Shown: positions 16,901 to 26,161 of the stretch, in pieces
Layout: each line of letters begins with the position of its first letter
Position numbering within the stretch: the first letter of the stretch is position 1
Assembly (NCBI RefSeq): GCF_000430005.1
Contig: NZ_KE387018.1
Location: forward strand, 85,479-149,478
Source: Desulfovibrio cuneatus DSM 11391
GTDB lineage: Bacteria > Desulfobacterota > Desulfovibrionia > Desulfovibrionales > Desulfovibrionaceae
Direction: 5' to 3'
Length of the DNA stretch: 64,000 nt
The notes under the pieces: model-generated
Seen by the model: the letters and a program-made list of their open reading frames with translations, nothing else
Told to the model about the DNA's origin: nothing
Database searches by the model: none
Position numbers and translations under genes: made by a program

Positions 16901-19900
16901 ATTGGCGCAGGAGCACCTGCCCGTGTGTCCAGGTCATACCCAAGGCTCTGTCGGCAATGTGTCTGTCGCGGTAAGTATTAATAAGGTTCACCGCTGTTTC
17001 GCGGGTTTCACCAATGCCAGTAACCATGTCTATGGTAACGGATTGTTCCGCATCCAGCGTTATGCGGGCGCGGATAGCAACAATGGGGTCAAGCACAGAA
17101 CCTTCACGGCCAGAAAGGTCAGAACCCAAACCTTCTCGCGAATTTGCACCCTGGCACACGGGGTCCATGGCCTGCGGGTTTGCCGTGCTGCGCCCACGCC
17201 CAATAAACTCCTGCCGATCCGTTTCATAGCTCATTGCGTCCGCTTCAACACCATGCACTGCCATGGTGTGCAGCATCCATGGAGTTTTTTCGTTTGCCGA
17301 CCTTTTGCGGCGAGAACACAAAATAGCCTGTTGCTCCGGCACAATTTGGGTTTGCACAAACAGCTTGCTGAATGCCGGGTGCAGGTCATCCGCCAGGGGC
17401 AGGGCCAGAACAACTTCCGCAAAGCTGGTAACTTCAATGGTACGGGGATGCGAAGAACGGTTGGTAATGCGAATTCGCCGCAATTCTATGTCGTCTTCCA
17501 AAGAAACAACAACTTCCATATGGGTGTCATAATCGCAATCCTGGCGATTAAATTCTGCCCGCCCTTCTGAGAATATGGCCTGAAACCGGGTGGAAGCTTT
17601 GCACAATGGCTGGTAAGGGGTAGACCAAAATTCTCCGCCTGCAACATCCTTGATGTAACAAAACATGCCCCAGTTATCGCTGGTGCTGTCTTCACACCAG
17701 CGAGTTATCGCCATATCCCGCCAGCGGCTATACCCGCCCCCGGCCTGAGTGAGCATAACATGGTAGCTGCCGTTGGAAAGCAACTGCACTTCCGGCTGCG
17801 GCGTATTGGGGGTTTCAAAAATACGCAAAGGCGTTGCCTGGGGGCCGGAAGCCCGTATACGTTCGGGGTGCACACTGGTATGGGCGTAAGAGTTGGAAAC
17901 CTCCGGCACCCGTTCTTGTAGCAGCAGCATTGTTGCCTGGAACAATGGTTCTGCGGCAAAGCGCTTGAGCATGGGAGCACCGAGTAACAGGTGGGAAAAC
18001 GCCAGCAGGCTCATGCCCTGGTGGTGGGCCATGAAGGAATGGACCACACTACAGGTTTGCCCCCGCGGCACACGTGAAGGTGTGTAGTCTATGGCTTCAT
18101 ACAGGCCGAATTGCCCTTCAAAATTTTCCGCTGCCAGGCGCTGTAAATTCATGCAGGCCTCGCCTGGGGCTACCAGCAATGCCAGGGCTGAAGCATAGGG
18201 CGCAATAACCAATTCTGCGGCCAGGCCGCGCTTTAAACCAAGGCCCGGCACACCAAATGCCCGGTACTGGTAGTTCAACGAGGCATCAAAAGCGTTGTAC
18301 CCGCATTCAGAAATCCCCCAAGGCACACCTTGCAGCTTGCCATAGGCAATTTGCCGGGAAACAGCCACCTTGCACGTTTCGTCTAAAAGCGTGTGCTTAA
18401 AGCCTGGCATAATAAGGAGCGGCATCAAGTATTCAAACATAGACCCGCTCCAGGAAAGGAGAATAGGCTCACCAGCGGAACTGGTAAGAAGACGCCCCAA
18501 GGCAAACCAGCTTTCCTGTGGCAACACCCCTTGGGCAATGCCCACAAAGTTGGTTAGCCTGGCTTCAGAGGCCAACAGGTCATAGAACCCGGCATCCTGC
18601 CTGAGTTCATTAACATTATAGCCAATACTCAAAAGGCGACGTTCAACATCATACAAAAAGTCATAGTCCATTTGGGTGAACAACGTGCATTGCTGGCATA
18701 CTTCGGTTATTCGTTCCCTCCTGGCATTGGCTTGCCCGCTCCCTGTTTTTATAAGTTCTTGCAGGGCAATTACCACATTGGCATTGCCCCCCGGCGTGGT
18801 GTGCCATGCCGCAAACCGTGGGGCCAAGCTGGTTTCCAACTCTGCCAATTCGCGCAAGGTAAGCAGCCTGTCCAGTTCGGGGAAAACATCCAGAAGGTGC
18901 TGTGCAACAGGCAACTGAACCCACGGGCAAAGTAACCCAAGCTCATTTTGGGCGTTGCGGCATTGCCGTTCAAAAGCCCTCACCCACCACAAAAACTCAT
19001 TTTCCGTACTCTCGCCTGCTGCCACCTGTTCAGAAAGCACTTCTGCCGCAGCAGTGCCAAGCTGAGTAAGAGCAAGCTGTGTGGCACCCAGGGTGGCAGG
19101 AAGGTTTTGCACTATTGTGTTCATCTGGTGCTGCAACAGAATGAATGGAGAAGATTTTGTACCAGCTTGAAGAACCGGTTCGCGCATTTCAAGGGTGAGA
19201 CTATCTTGGGCAATGTGCAGGGTGTCGCATAGGTTTGTGAAAATTTGACTTTCATGAATAGGCCGGTCGGGAATTTCCGCCAAACCAGAATGCAAGGTCA
19301 AAAGGTGCCCGGCAAGGTTACCGCTATCCACCGAAGAAACATACAAAGGCGACAAAGGCAAAAGGGATTGCGTGTCATACCAGTTATAAAAATGCCCGCG
19401 GAAACGCTCCAGGCGGTTCATGGTCTGAAACGCTTTTTCAGTACGCTCTACAAGCTCGCCTGCCGTAAGCGTCCCAAAGTCATACGCACAAAGATTGGCC
19501 AAAAGCGCAATACCCATGTTAGTTGGCGAGGTACGGTGGGCTATTCTGGCAACAGGTTGTTCCTGGTAGTTGTCGGGGGGCAGCCAGTTGTCTGCCGGAC
19601 CCACAAAGGTTTCAAAAAAGCGCCAGGTTTTTCTGGCCAGTTTTCGAAGAAAAACAAGTTGTTCCGCTGTTAGTTGTTCCTGTTGCGGCACCAACGGCCG
19701 GCTTACCCACCACATAACAGCCGAGGAAACCAACCAAAGAGCCAACAGAGGCAAAACGGCAACCCTGGCCAGTTCCCCCCCAGGGTTTACAAAAAGCAGG
19801 AGTAGCGCTCCGGTTACCGCTATCACCGGGCAAATCCACATAAACTGGAAAGCGCCTCGCAAGCTGGTATCGTCATGGAGGTTGGCCCCGGCAGAAGGGC

Positions 19901-22739
19901 TCCACTCCAGTAAATGCTTATGGGAAGCAAGCACCCGCCACATTGTGTGGCTTATGGCTTTCACACTGAACAGGGCTTCATGGGGCAAACAAAAAAGAGA
20001 AAGCAACGCCTGAATGCAATGCCTTCCTGTCTGGCGCACAGTGGCGCTTACGTGCTGGCGCAAACTCATGTCTGCCGATTTTTGGAACAGTCTCAAGGCA
20101 GAAGAAAGCACATAGGGCAAGAAGATAAGACCCACCACCGCCAAAGACCACAACAGGGGTGAAGGTGACACGCCCCAACCAACAATCAACAGGCATATCA
20201 ATGCGGGGGAGGTTAAACTGCGGCGCAGGTTGTCAAGAATTTTCCAGCGGGACAATGCAGACAGTGGGTTTTGGCATAGCTGCCCGGCAGGGGCAGGCAC
20301 CGTTGGCAAAATCCAACTTGCTATCTGCCAGTCTCCACGAATCCAGCGGTACCGCCTGCTTACATCCATGCTATAGCGAGCTGGGTATTCTTCATACAGT
20401 TGTACGTCGCTTACCAGCCCAGACCGGGCGTAGCAGCCTTCCAAAAGGTCATGGCTTAAAATTCTGTTCGCGGGCAAACGTTCACCCAGGGCCTGTTCAA
20501 AAATGGCAACATCGTAAATACCCTTGCCAATAAACGAACCTTCTGCGAACAGGTCTTGGTAGGTATCCGACGATGCCCCGGTATAGGGGTCTATTCCTGT
20601 CTCGTTTGAGCATAGTTGAGCGTAACGTGAACGAGTGCTCCCCGGCAGGCCGGCTGCCACCCTGGGCTGTAAAATACCATAGCCCGCCACAACACGTTTC
20701 AGGCTTTTGTCGTAGCGGGCCTGGTTAAGCGGGTGCGCCATGGTGCCAATAAATTGCCGTGCTGAATCACGGGCCAATTGGGTGTCGGCATCAAGGGTAA
20801 TTACATACTTTACCGCAGAAAGTACCGTTGTGTCCCCTGTGATATGAGAAAATTTGTCCCGCTTTCCACTGAGTAAAAAACTGTTTAAATCGGCTAACTT
20901 CCCGCGTTTTCTTTCATAGCCCATCCACAGTGATTCCTGAAAATTCCAAAGACGCGGGCGGTGAAAAAGAAAAAATGAATCACCAGATTTCCCTGTGTAC
21001 TTACGATTCAAGGCATCAATCCTGGCATGAGCGGCTTCCAGCAAGGGTGTGTCTGCCGGGGTGCTTTGCGCGTGAGCATCGGCAAAATCTGTAAGCAACG
21101 CAAATTGCAGGTGCTTGTCACGGTTGGCTAAGAAGTAAACTTCCAGGTCCGTGACCAATTTTTCGACATTTTGGGCACTTAACAGCATGGTGGGAACAAC
21201 CACAAGAGTTCGCAATTCTTCTGGTATTCCTTGCGAAAAATCAAGACGCGGCAAGGGCCGTGGTGTAACGAACAGGGCTGTTAGCCTGTTCACCAAAGCA
21301 CACGCCACATGGCCCCCGCCCATCCAGGAAAGCAACCCAATGGCATATAGTGGCCACCCAGTTACGCCTTGGCGTGCGGCTAACGCAACAAAACAAGCCG
21401 CCACAAGGCCGGTAAGCAGTAAAATTCCCCCGCTATACCACAGCAAAGGGAACGTTTGGCAAACCCGCAGCAAACTTTTGCCAAAGGGCAAAGCAATTCC
21501 TGCGCTTTGCTCCAGCAACGGCAAGCCTTCGCCAATAATATAATAGCCCACATGCCAGGTGCGTTTGTCACATCCTGGCCCAGGTGCGGGCAAGCCGTTA
21601 TGGCGTTCTGCGCCTACCTGGGCCAATTCAACCGCCTTACGGGCCACGTCGTTTTCAGAATACGGGCTTGCTTTCGCCAATTTTTCCAACACATGACGGT
21701 AAAGGTCGCGGGTGGCGAAATCCATATCACCGTAAGCTCCGGCTGGGTCTTCTTTCAGGGTTTGTTCCACATAGCTCAGGCCTTCAACAAAGTCCTGCCA
21801 ATTCGTGGAATCCAGAATACGCAGGCTGCCTATGCAATTGCTCATGGAAACTTGGTTAGTAGACTGGAGCTGGTTTTCCAGGCGCACCAACTGTTCTGTG
21901 GTAAGCCCTTTTTCCGCAAGGCGCTGTTCAACCCAGGTTAAAGGAAGAGCAAGTGCAGGGCCAAGCCCGCGCAAACGGCGTACAAGTTCAGCAACAAACG
22001 AACTTGAAAGGGATGGGGTTGAACGAGCCATATCGGCAATGGAAAGAATCAGGTTCTTCGGTTTTTTCTCGGCCACTGTTATCATTTGATCAGCCCATGT
22101 ATTGGCGCTGATACATTCCAGCCTGCTTTCGGCTATTCTGCTGGCCACTTCCCGCAGTTTATCAACTAAGGCTAACCGCAACATAATGGGAATAGCCCAA
22201 AGCTCACCCAGGTTCAGTATAGTTACCGACTGGTACGCGGCCACCATATTACGCAGGCTGTCTGGGTCCATACGGCCGTCACCATGCGATATAGCCGCAA
22301 GGCTAATAGCATAAACACGGGGAAGCCCCGCCGAAGATGTGTTTAAAAGATGTGGCAATTCCTGGCTGTATCCTTTAGGCAGGTGCCGCCGAGCGGTGCG
22401 AATTTGTTCTTCAATCACATAAAAATTATCCAGCAGCCATTCCCCGGCGGGCGTAATGCGCTGCCCAGCGTCAATATCTTTAACCAGCAGGGCATGGGCA
22501 CCAAAAAGCACGCGTTCATTGTCATCAAGTCGCGTAAGAAGGCGGCTACGGGAACGCCCAGGCTTCAGTATGTGCGTGGAGGCAAGAATTTTGCTCTGCT
22601 GCGCTTGTTGTTCGGCATTCCGCAGTTCCAAGCGGAACGGCGGTTCACTTGGTGCAGCTTCGCCTGGGTCGACTGATGAAGAAAACAGGGCCATGATACG
22701 GGTAGGTATTGTGCTGACGTATGCAAGAGTGAAATTCAT
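13902..22739 (-). CDS. ndvB: Cyclic beta-1,2-glucan synthase (NdvB/ChvB type), 2945 residues
   Basis: A giant multidomain inner-membrane enzyme that makes and cyclises beta-1,2-glucans for the periplasm. It starts at ATG 22739 after AAGGAGG. Domains in order: N-terminal region (about 1-420); two membrane helices (about 425-490); a GT84-type glycosyltransferase with VITLDADTQLARDS (about 655), SHDLLEGCYAR and RRYRWIRGDWQ; membrane helices (about 870-1060); a glycoamylase-like region (about 1070-1690) with MAHHQGMSLLAF; and two carbohydrate-binding/GH94 phosphorylase-like modules, the last with MGSGDWNDGMDLVG carrying the likely catalytic Asp. The length is close to known NdvB proteins (about 2800-2900). 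It stands alone, divergent from phoA. Cyclic glucans act in osmoadaptation and host interaction elsewhere. Confidence 0.95.
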   Translation of the reverse strand: MNFTLAYVSTIPTRIMALFSSSVDPGEAAPSEPPFRLELRNAEQQAQQSKILASTHILKPGRSRSRLLTRLDDNERVLFGAHALLVKDIDAGQRITPAGEWLLDNFYVIEEQIRTARRHLPKGYSQELPHLLNTSSAGLPRVYAISLAAISHGDGRMDPDSLRNMVAAYQSVTILNLGELWAIPIMLRLALVDKLREVASRIAESRLECISANTWADQMITVAEKKPKNLILSIADMARSTPSLSSSFVAELVRRLRGLGPALALPLTWVEQRLAEKGLTTEQLVRLENQLQSTNQVSMSNCIGSLRILDSTNWQDFVEGLSYVEQTLKEDPAGAYGDMDFATRDLYRHVLEKLAKASPYSENDVARKAVELAQVGAERHNGLPAPGPGCDKRTWHVGYYIIGEGLPLLEQSAGIALPFGKSLLRVCQTFPLLWYSGGILLLTGLVAACFVALAARQGVTGWPLYAIGLLSWMGGGHVACALVNRLTALFVTPRPLPRLDFSQGIPEELRTLVVVPTMLLSAQNVEKLVTDLEVYFLANRDKHLQFALLTDFADAHAQSTPADTPLLEAAHARIDALNRKYTGKSGDSFFLFHRPRLWNFQESLWMGYERKRGKLADLNSFLLSGKRDKFSHITGDTTVLSAVKYVITLDADTQLARDSARQFIGTMAHPLNQARYDKSLKRVVAGYGILQPRVAAGLPGSTRSRYAQLCSNETGIDPYTGASSDTYQDLFAEGSFIGKGIYDVAIFEQALGERLPANRILSHDLLEGCYARSGLVSDVQLYEEYPARYSMDVSRRYRWIRGDWQIASWILPTVPAPAGQLCQNPLSALSRWKILDNLRRSLTSPALICLLIVGWGVSPSPLLWSLAVVGLIFLPYVLSSALRLFQKSADMSLRQHVSATVRQTGRHCIQALLSLFCLPHEALFSVKAISHTMWRVLASHKHLLEWSPSAGANLHDDTSLRGAFQFMWICPVIAVTGALLLLFVNPGGELARVAVLPLLALWLVSSAVMWWVSRPLVPQQEQLTAEQLVFLRKLARKTWRFFETFVGPADNWLPPDNYQEQPVARIAHRTSPTNMGIALLANLCAYDFGTLTAGELVERTEKAFQTMNRLERFRGHFYNWYDTQSLLPLSPLYVSSVDSGNLAGHLLTLHSGLAEIPDRPIHESQIFTNLCDTLHIAQDSLTLEMREPVLQAGTKSSPFILLQHQMNTIVQNLPATLGATQLALTQLGTAAAEVLSEQVAAGESTENEFLWWVRAFERQCRNAQNELGLLCPWVQLPVAQHLLDVFPELDRLLTLRELAELETSLAPRFAAWHTTPGGNANVVIALQELIKTGSGQANARRERITEVCQQCTLFTQMDYDFLYDVERRLLSIGYNVNELRQDAGFYDLLASEARLTNFVGIAQGVLPQESWFALGRLLTSSAGEPILLSWSGSMFEYLMPLLIMPGFKHTLLDETCKVAVSRQIAYGKLQGVPWGISECGYNAFDASLNYQYRAFGVPGLGLKRGLAAELVIAPYASALALLVAPGEACMNLQRLAAENFEGQFGLYEAIDYTPSRVPRGQTCSVVHSFMAHHQGMSLLAFSHLLLGAPMLKRFAAEPLFQATMLLLQERVPEVSNSYAHTSVHPERIRASGPQATPLRIFETPNTPQPEVQLLSNGSYHVMLTQAGGGYSRWRDMAITRWCEDSTSDNWGMFCYIKDVAGGEFWSTPYQPLCKASTRFQAIFSEGRAEFNRQDCDYDTHMEVVVSLEDDIELRRIRITNRSSHPRTIEVTSFAEVVLALPLADDLHPAFSKLFVQTQIVPEQQAILCSRRKRSANEKTPWMLHTMAVHGVEADAMSYETDRQEFIGRGRSTANPQAMDPVCQGANSREGLGSDLSGREGSVLDPIVAIRARITLDAEQSVTIDMVTGIGETRETAVNLINTYRDRHIADRALGMTWTHGQVLLRQLGASEADAHLYNRLASSIIYANASLRAPESVLIKNRRGQSGLWGYAISGDLPIVLVKIEDLENIDLVRQLLQAHEYWRLKGLVVDLVIWNEDQVGYRQLLHDQIMGLITAGNGANLIDRPGGIFVRAADRIVDEDRILFQTVARVILSDAMGTLSEQITGYQVKKPLIPALTIVEKPVAVFPPARPEARPDLLFYNGLGGFTQDGREYVITTAVGANNAPGQLPPAPWVNVLANPHFGSVVSESGPAYTWSENAHEFRLTPWGNDSVTDGRGEAFYLRDEGSGHYWSPTPAPCPGKSPYVTRHGFGYSVFEHTEDGIYSELRIYVALDGAVKFSSLKIRNVSGRARKLSATGYAEWVLGDLRARYCMHVVTEIAPDTRSILAHNPYNTEFPNRTAFFGVDSPIASVSGDRTEFIGRNGTLGAPAAMSRAKLSGRVGAAMDPCAAIQVVFFLGNGEEKDVVFTLGVGKNLEDARALLHRYAGAEAAHTALNKVGEHWTYTLGALQVKTPDQAFNLLANGWLVYQTLACRFWGRSATYQSGGAIGFRDQLQDAMALIHARPDLVREHLLLCAAHQFPKGDVQHWWHPPLDRGVRTHCSDDSLWLPLAVCRYVVSTGDTGVLDEPVYFIDGRLLKADEESYYDLPGRSEQSASLYEHCTRAINNGLTFGVHGLPLMGSGDWNDGMDLVGRNGQGESVWLAFFLHTVLTAFSSVAAKRGDAPFAALCLEEATTLRRNIALHAWDGECGGDWYRRAYFDDGSPLGSFLNPECRIDSIAQSWSVLSGAGDMEQARKAMDSLDKHLIDRKHRLVQLFEPPFDSSAMNPGYIKGYVPGVRENGGQYTHAAVWAAMAFAQLGDAERAWEVLHIINPVNHGRTPEEVAVYKVEPYVMAADVYAAPLHVGRGGWTWYTGAAAWTYRLMTESLLGLTREGNQLLCNPCLPAHWSGFSAHYRHQETMYHITVTQRPEKTGTVHVTLDGVGQKVPIITMGNDKQEHTVEIVLS

Positions 22740-23189
22740 AACGGCGACCTCCTTGTTCTGTGTAATTCGAATTCCTCAGCAAAATTACGAGGATTCGGAT
22801 GGAACGGCCGCGCCTTGGAATAACGGGGGTTGTATTGGATGCAAGTCAGAAAAGGCCAGTTGTGCAGCCTTTTGTGGGCCAGGCAGAATGAAATAGCTGT
22901 CCATACCCTTGAGCTAGCGTACTATAGCCGCATTCATAAAATCTATCTGTGCGCTAAAACACTTATGGATAAATAGTAGGCACGTAAGTTGATACTGGCG
23001 TATAATTATAAATGAAAAACAAAAGACTTCGCGGGTTCAACTTCAAAGTGCAACACCCGCTGTTTGACGGTTAGCGTAATCCCAAAAGGTTGTATAGGGG
23101 GGGTGAACCCCAGACACGTTCTTGGCCTCCAGTTCAAGCGGCACATTGCCTCGACAGTTCTGTTCTTGGTAACATCTGTCAATACTCCC
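22740..23189. other. Divergent intergenic region between ndvB and phoA (left part)
   Basis: About 450 nt without a supportable gene. It holds the ndvB ribosome-binding site (AAGGAGG) at its left end. Near 23163-23182 it holds a degenerate half match to the repeat that follows (TTGGTAACATCTGTCAA), possibly a decayed third Pho box. Nothing else stands out. Confidence 0.5.
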
Positions 23190-23291
23190 GTATTCCTTGT
23201 CACCAAAATGTCATGGCTCTGCCACCGCACCAAGTCATACAGCGTAGGCTTTTTAGTATTCCTTGTCACCAAAATGTCATGGCTCTGCCAC
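23190..23291 (+). promoter_or_regulatory. Two identical 36-bp repeats, each with a Pho box, upstream of phoA
   Basis: Copies at 23190-23225 and 23256-23291 are identical over 36 nt and start 66 nt apart. Each contains TTGTCACCAAAATGTCAT, two TGTCA half sites spaced 11 nt, which is the form of a PhoB-binding Pho box. The repeats lie 178-213 and 112-147 nt before the phoA start codon on the same strand. Two dimers of PhoB could bind about six helical turns apart, giving cooperative phosphate-starvation induction (inference). Confidence 0.75.
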
Positions 23292-23402
23292 TGTTTGTTC
23301 ACATGGAATTTGTACAAGTGCAGCAGCAACCAATGCGGTTGCCCGAAGTGTGCACTTTACACCGTTAAGAGCGTCACCAGCGTTACGCACAAGGAGTATT
23401 CC

Positions 23403-24992
23403 ATGATTCAGGGAAGAAAATACCTTCAACAAACTGCGGCCTTGCTTGCAGGGCTTGCACTACTCTGCACTGCCACCGCAGGGCTGGCCAGTGGCATTCC
23501 TCAGGCCGAAAACACATGGAATGGGCCAAAGCCCAAGTATGTGTTTATGCTTATTGCGGATGGTCTTGGGCTGCAACAGGTTGCCTCAGCAGAAGCGTTT
23601 CTTGCCAGCCAACGCGGCAACGCAGCCCCCGGCATTGTCAAGCTTGATCTTTCCCAACTGCCGGAACAGGGCTTAAGCACAACCTATTCTGCCAACTCGT
23701 TTATTACGGACTCAGCCCCGGCAGGCACTGCCCTTGCCACCGGGTATAAAACAGATAACGGCGTTATTGGTGTAGACCCTTCCAAAACCCAGCGTTTTAC
23801 CACCATTGCCGAAGCCGCCAAACAGGCTGGCATGAAGGTGGGGGTTGTTTCTTCCGTTTCCATTAACCACGCCACCCCAGGTTCCTATTACGCCCACATG
23901 CCTTCACGCAACAGCTACTATGAAATTGGGGAACAGCTTATTGCCAGCGGGTTTGATTATTTTGGCGGCGGCGGGCTGCACAAGTACAACGCAAAAGATG
24001 CCGCAGGCACCCCCCGCAAAAGCCTGTATGCCATTGCTGCGGAAAAAGGCATGCGTGTACTGCGCGACAAAAATGCCATTCTGGCAGCAAAGCCGGGCAG
24101 CCCTGTGCTGGCAGTAAACCCTGTGCTGGATGCAAGCAATGCTATGCCCTATGCCCTGGATAAAACAGAGAACGAACTGAGCCTTGCAGAATTTACCGCC
24201 AAGGGCATTGAACTACTGGATAACCCCAAAGGCTTTTTCCTTGCTGTTGAGGGCGGGAAAATTGACTGGGCCTGCCACGCCAACGACGCCGCCGCAAGCA
24301 TTCACGACACCCTGGCCTTTGATAGCGCCGTACAGGTTGCCCTGGACTTTGCCCAAAAGCACCCCACAGAAACCCTGGTGGTTATTACGGGCGACCATGA
24401 AACTGGTGGCATGAGCCTTGGCTTTGCGGGCACAGAATACGCCACCTTCTTTGAAAAAATAGCCAAGCAGAACCAATCATACGAAGGGTTTGACAAAAAA
24501 ATTGCCGACCTGCGCAAAGAAAAGGGCACCGCTGCCACCCTTGCAGACATCAAAGGCGCCATAACCACTTCTTTTGGCTTGCAATTTGCCACGCCCGAAG
24601 CATTCACTGCCCTTGTGGAAAGCGCAAAAACCGACAAAGCCGCCAAAACACAGCTTGGTCTTACCCTCACCGCCACAGAACAGGCCATGGTAGAAAGTGC
24701 CCTTGCCCTGAGCATGAAGGGGGGCTGGGCAGAAAAGCCAGGTAGCCAGGAATATTTGCTTTATGGCGGGTATGACCCATTAAGCGTGCAGCTTACCCAC
24801 ATTCTGAACAACAAGGCGGGCATTGGCTGGACATCCTACGCCCACACAGGCATTCCTGTGCCCGTATTTGCCCAGGGGCCTGGAAGTGAACTGTTCCGCG
24901 GCTATTACGACAACACAGACATTGCTAAAAAGCTGTTCAGCATCATGGGCTTAGCCTTTCCTGCTCCTACAGCCTACAACGCTTCTAAATAA
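23403..24992 (+). CDS. phoA: Alkaline phosphatase (PhoA family), secreted
   Basis: A 529-residue alkaline phosphatase that releases phosphate from monoesters in the periplasm. The start is the ATG at 23403, 6 nt after AAGGAG, giving a signal peptide of about 27 residues (TAALLAGLALLCTATAGLAS). Seen: VFMLIADGLGLQQVASAE with the metal-binding Asp; NSFITDSAPAGTALATGYKT with the nucleophilic Ser in D-S-A; INHATPGSYYAH; EGGKIDWACHANDA; and VVITGDHETGGMSLG for the second metal site. It is preceded by two Pho boxes, so it is expected to respond to phosphate limitation. The next gene follows after 12 nt. Confidence 0.96.
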   Translation: MIQGRKYLQQTAALLAGLALLCTATAGLASGIPQAENTWNGPKPKYVFMLIADGLGLQQVASAEAFLASQRGNAAPGIVKLDLSQLPEQGLSTTYSANSFITDSAPAGTALATGYKTDNGVIGVDPSKTQRFTTIAEAAKQAGMKVGVVSSVSINHATPGSYYAHMPSRNSYYEIGEQLIASGFDYFGGGGLHKYNAKDAAGTPRKSLYAIAAEKGMRVLRDKNAILAAKPGSPVLAVNPVLDASNAMPYALDKTENELSLAEFTAKGIELLDNPKGFFLAVEGGKIDWACHANDAAASIHDTLAFDSAVQVALDFAQKHPTETLVVITGDHETGGMSLGFAGTEYATFFEKIAKQNQSYEGFDKKIADLRKEKGTAATLADIKGAITTSFGLQFATPEAFTALVESAKTDKAAKTQLGLTLTATEQAMVESALALSMKGGWAEKPGSQEYLLYGGYDPLSVQLTHILNNKAGIGWTSYAHTGIPVPVFAQGPGSELFRGYYDNTDIAKKLFSIMGLAFPAPTAYNASK

Positions 24993-25004
24993 CAGGTTTA
25001 TACC

Positions 25005-26138
25005 ATGAAAATGCCACAATGCCGTGTTACGCGCGACACCCTGTTTGTTCTGGCAGTATTTGCCGCCACCGTATTTCTGTTCTTTCTGCCCACAGGGTTT
25101 GAACGCCCTTTAAGCGGCGAGGCAGTAAAAGCAACGGTACTCACCACAGACAATTCCGGGGTGCGCCAACACGGCATTGTGCGCACAGGCGACCAGGCTT
25201 TGCTCCTGCACATTGAAAGCGGCGAGCGTGCCGGGCAAAAGGCCCAGGCAGTGAACCACCTGTTTGGCAAGCTTGAACTGGATAAAATGTTCACCCCAGG
25301 CGATTCCGTGCTGGCGCTTATGGATGCCACCACAGAGCACGTGCTGAAAATAACCGTACAAGACAGATACCGCCTGCATGTGGAAGCCATGTTGTTCGGC
25401 CTGTTTGCCCTGCTCCTGCTTTGGTATGCCGGGGCAACCGGGGCACGCACCCTGCTTTCCTTCGTCTTCACGGCGGTGGCGGTGTGGAAGGTACTGCTGC
25501 CAGGGTTGCTGAAGGGGTGGAACCCCCTGCTTGCTTCCCTGGGCATCACTTCCGTGCTGTGCTTTGTCATTATCTTTCTGGTGAGCGGGTTCGACCGCAA
25601 AGGCTTTGCTGCATATGGCGGTGCCCTGGCAGGTCTGCTTTTTACCGGGGTTCTTTCCGTAGTGTTCGGGCACTTTTTTGCCATTCACGGGGCTGTGCGC
25701 CCGTTTTCCGAAACATTACTCTACAGCGGGTTCGGGCACCTGGACCTGACCGGATTTTTCCTGGGGGGCATTTTCCTGGCTTCTTCTGGGGCGGTTATGG
25801 ACCTTTCCATGGACATTGCCGCTGCCATGCACGAATTGCAGCAGAAAACCCCCCATATTTCCCGCCTGGAGCTTATGCGTTCCGGCAACAGCATTGGCCG
25901 CATGGTGGTGGGCACCATGACCACAACCCTGCTGCTGGCCTACACAGGCAGTTTTACTTCCATGCTCATGGTGTTTGTGGCACAGGGCACACCCATTTCT
26001 TCCATGCTGAACCTGCAATATGTGGCGGCAGAACTGCTACACACCCTTGTGGGCAGCTTTGGCCTTGTTACTGTAGCCCCGTTTACCGCCTTGCTTGGGT
26101 CCTGGGTTCTTACCCGCCCGCAGTCAAAGCAACGCTGA
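25005..26138 (+). CDS. YibE/F-like multi-pass membrane protein
   Basis: A 377-residue protein of the YibE/F family (PF07907), whose role is unknown. Seen: an N-terminal signal-anchor helix (TLFVLAVFAATVFLFFLP); a soluble extracytoplasmic domain of about 95 residues; then about seven helices with ARTLLSFVFTAVAVWKVLLPG, HLDLTGFFLGGIFLASSGAVMDLSMDIAAAMHELQ and MRSGNSIGRMVVGTMTTTLLLAYTGS, stretches characteristic of the family. It is probably cotranscribed with phoA and hence phosphate-regulated (inference), and convergent with the M16 peptidase gene 24 nt on. Confidence 0.85.
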   Translation: MKMPQCRVTRDTLFVLAVFAATVFLFFLPTGFERPLSGEAVKATVLTTDNSGVRQHGIVRTGDQALLLHIESGERAGQKAQAVNHLFGKLELDKMFTPGDSVLALMDATTEHVLKITVQDRYRLHVEAMLFGLFALLLLWYAGATGARTLLSFVFTAVAVWKVLLPGLLKGWNPLLASLGITSVLCFVIIFLVSGFDRKGFAAYGGALAGLLFTGVLSVVFGHFFAIHGAVRPFSETLLYSGFGHLDLTGFFLGGIFLASSGAVMDLSMDIAAAMHELQQKTPHISRLELMRSGNSIGRMVVGTMTTTLLLAYTGSFTSMLMVFVAQGTPISSMLNLQYVAAELLHTLVGSFGLVTVAPFTALLGSWVLTRPQSKQR

Positions 26139-26161
26139 CAATTTCCGTTTGGCGGCGTTCT

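Noticed and set aside
23190..23291. Two 36-bp repeats with a 30-bp gap, which is CRISPR-like geometry
   Set aside because: Only two units, no cas genes, and each repeat holds a Pho box in front of phoA. A duplicated promoter element explains it better.
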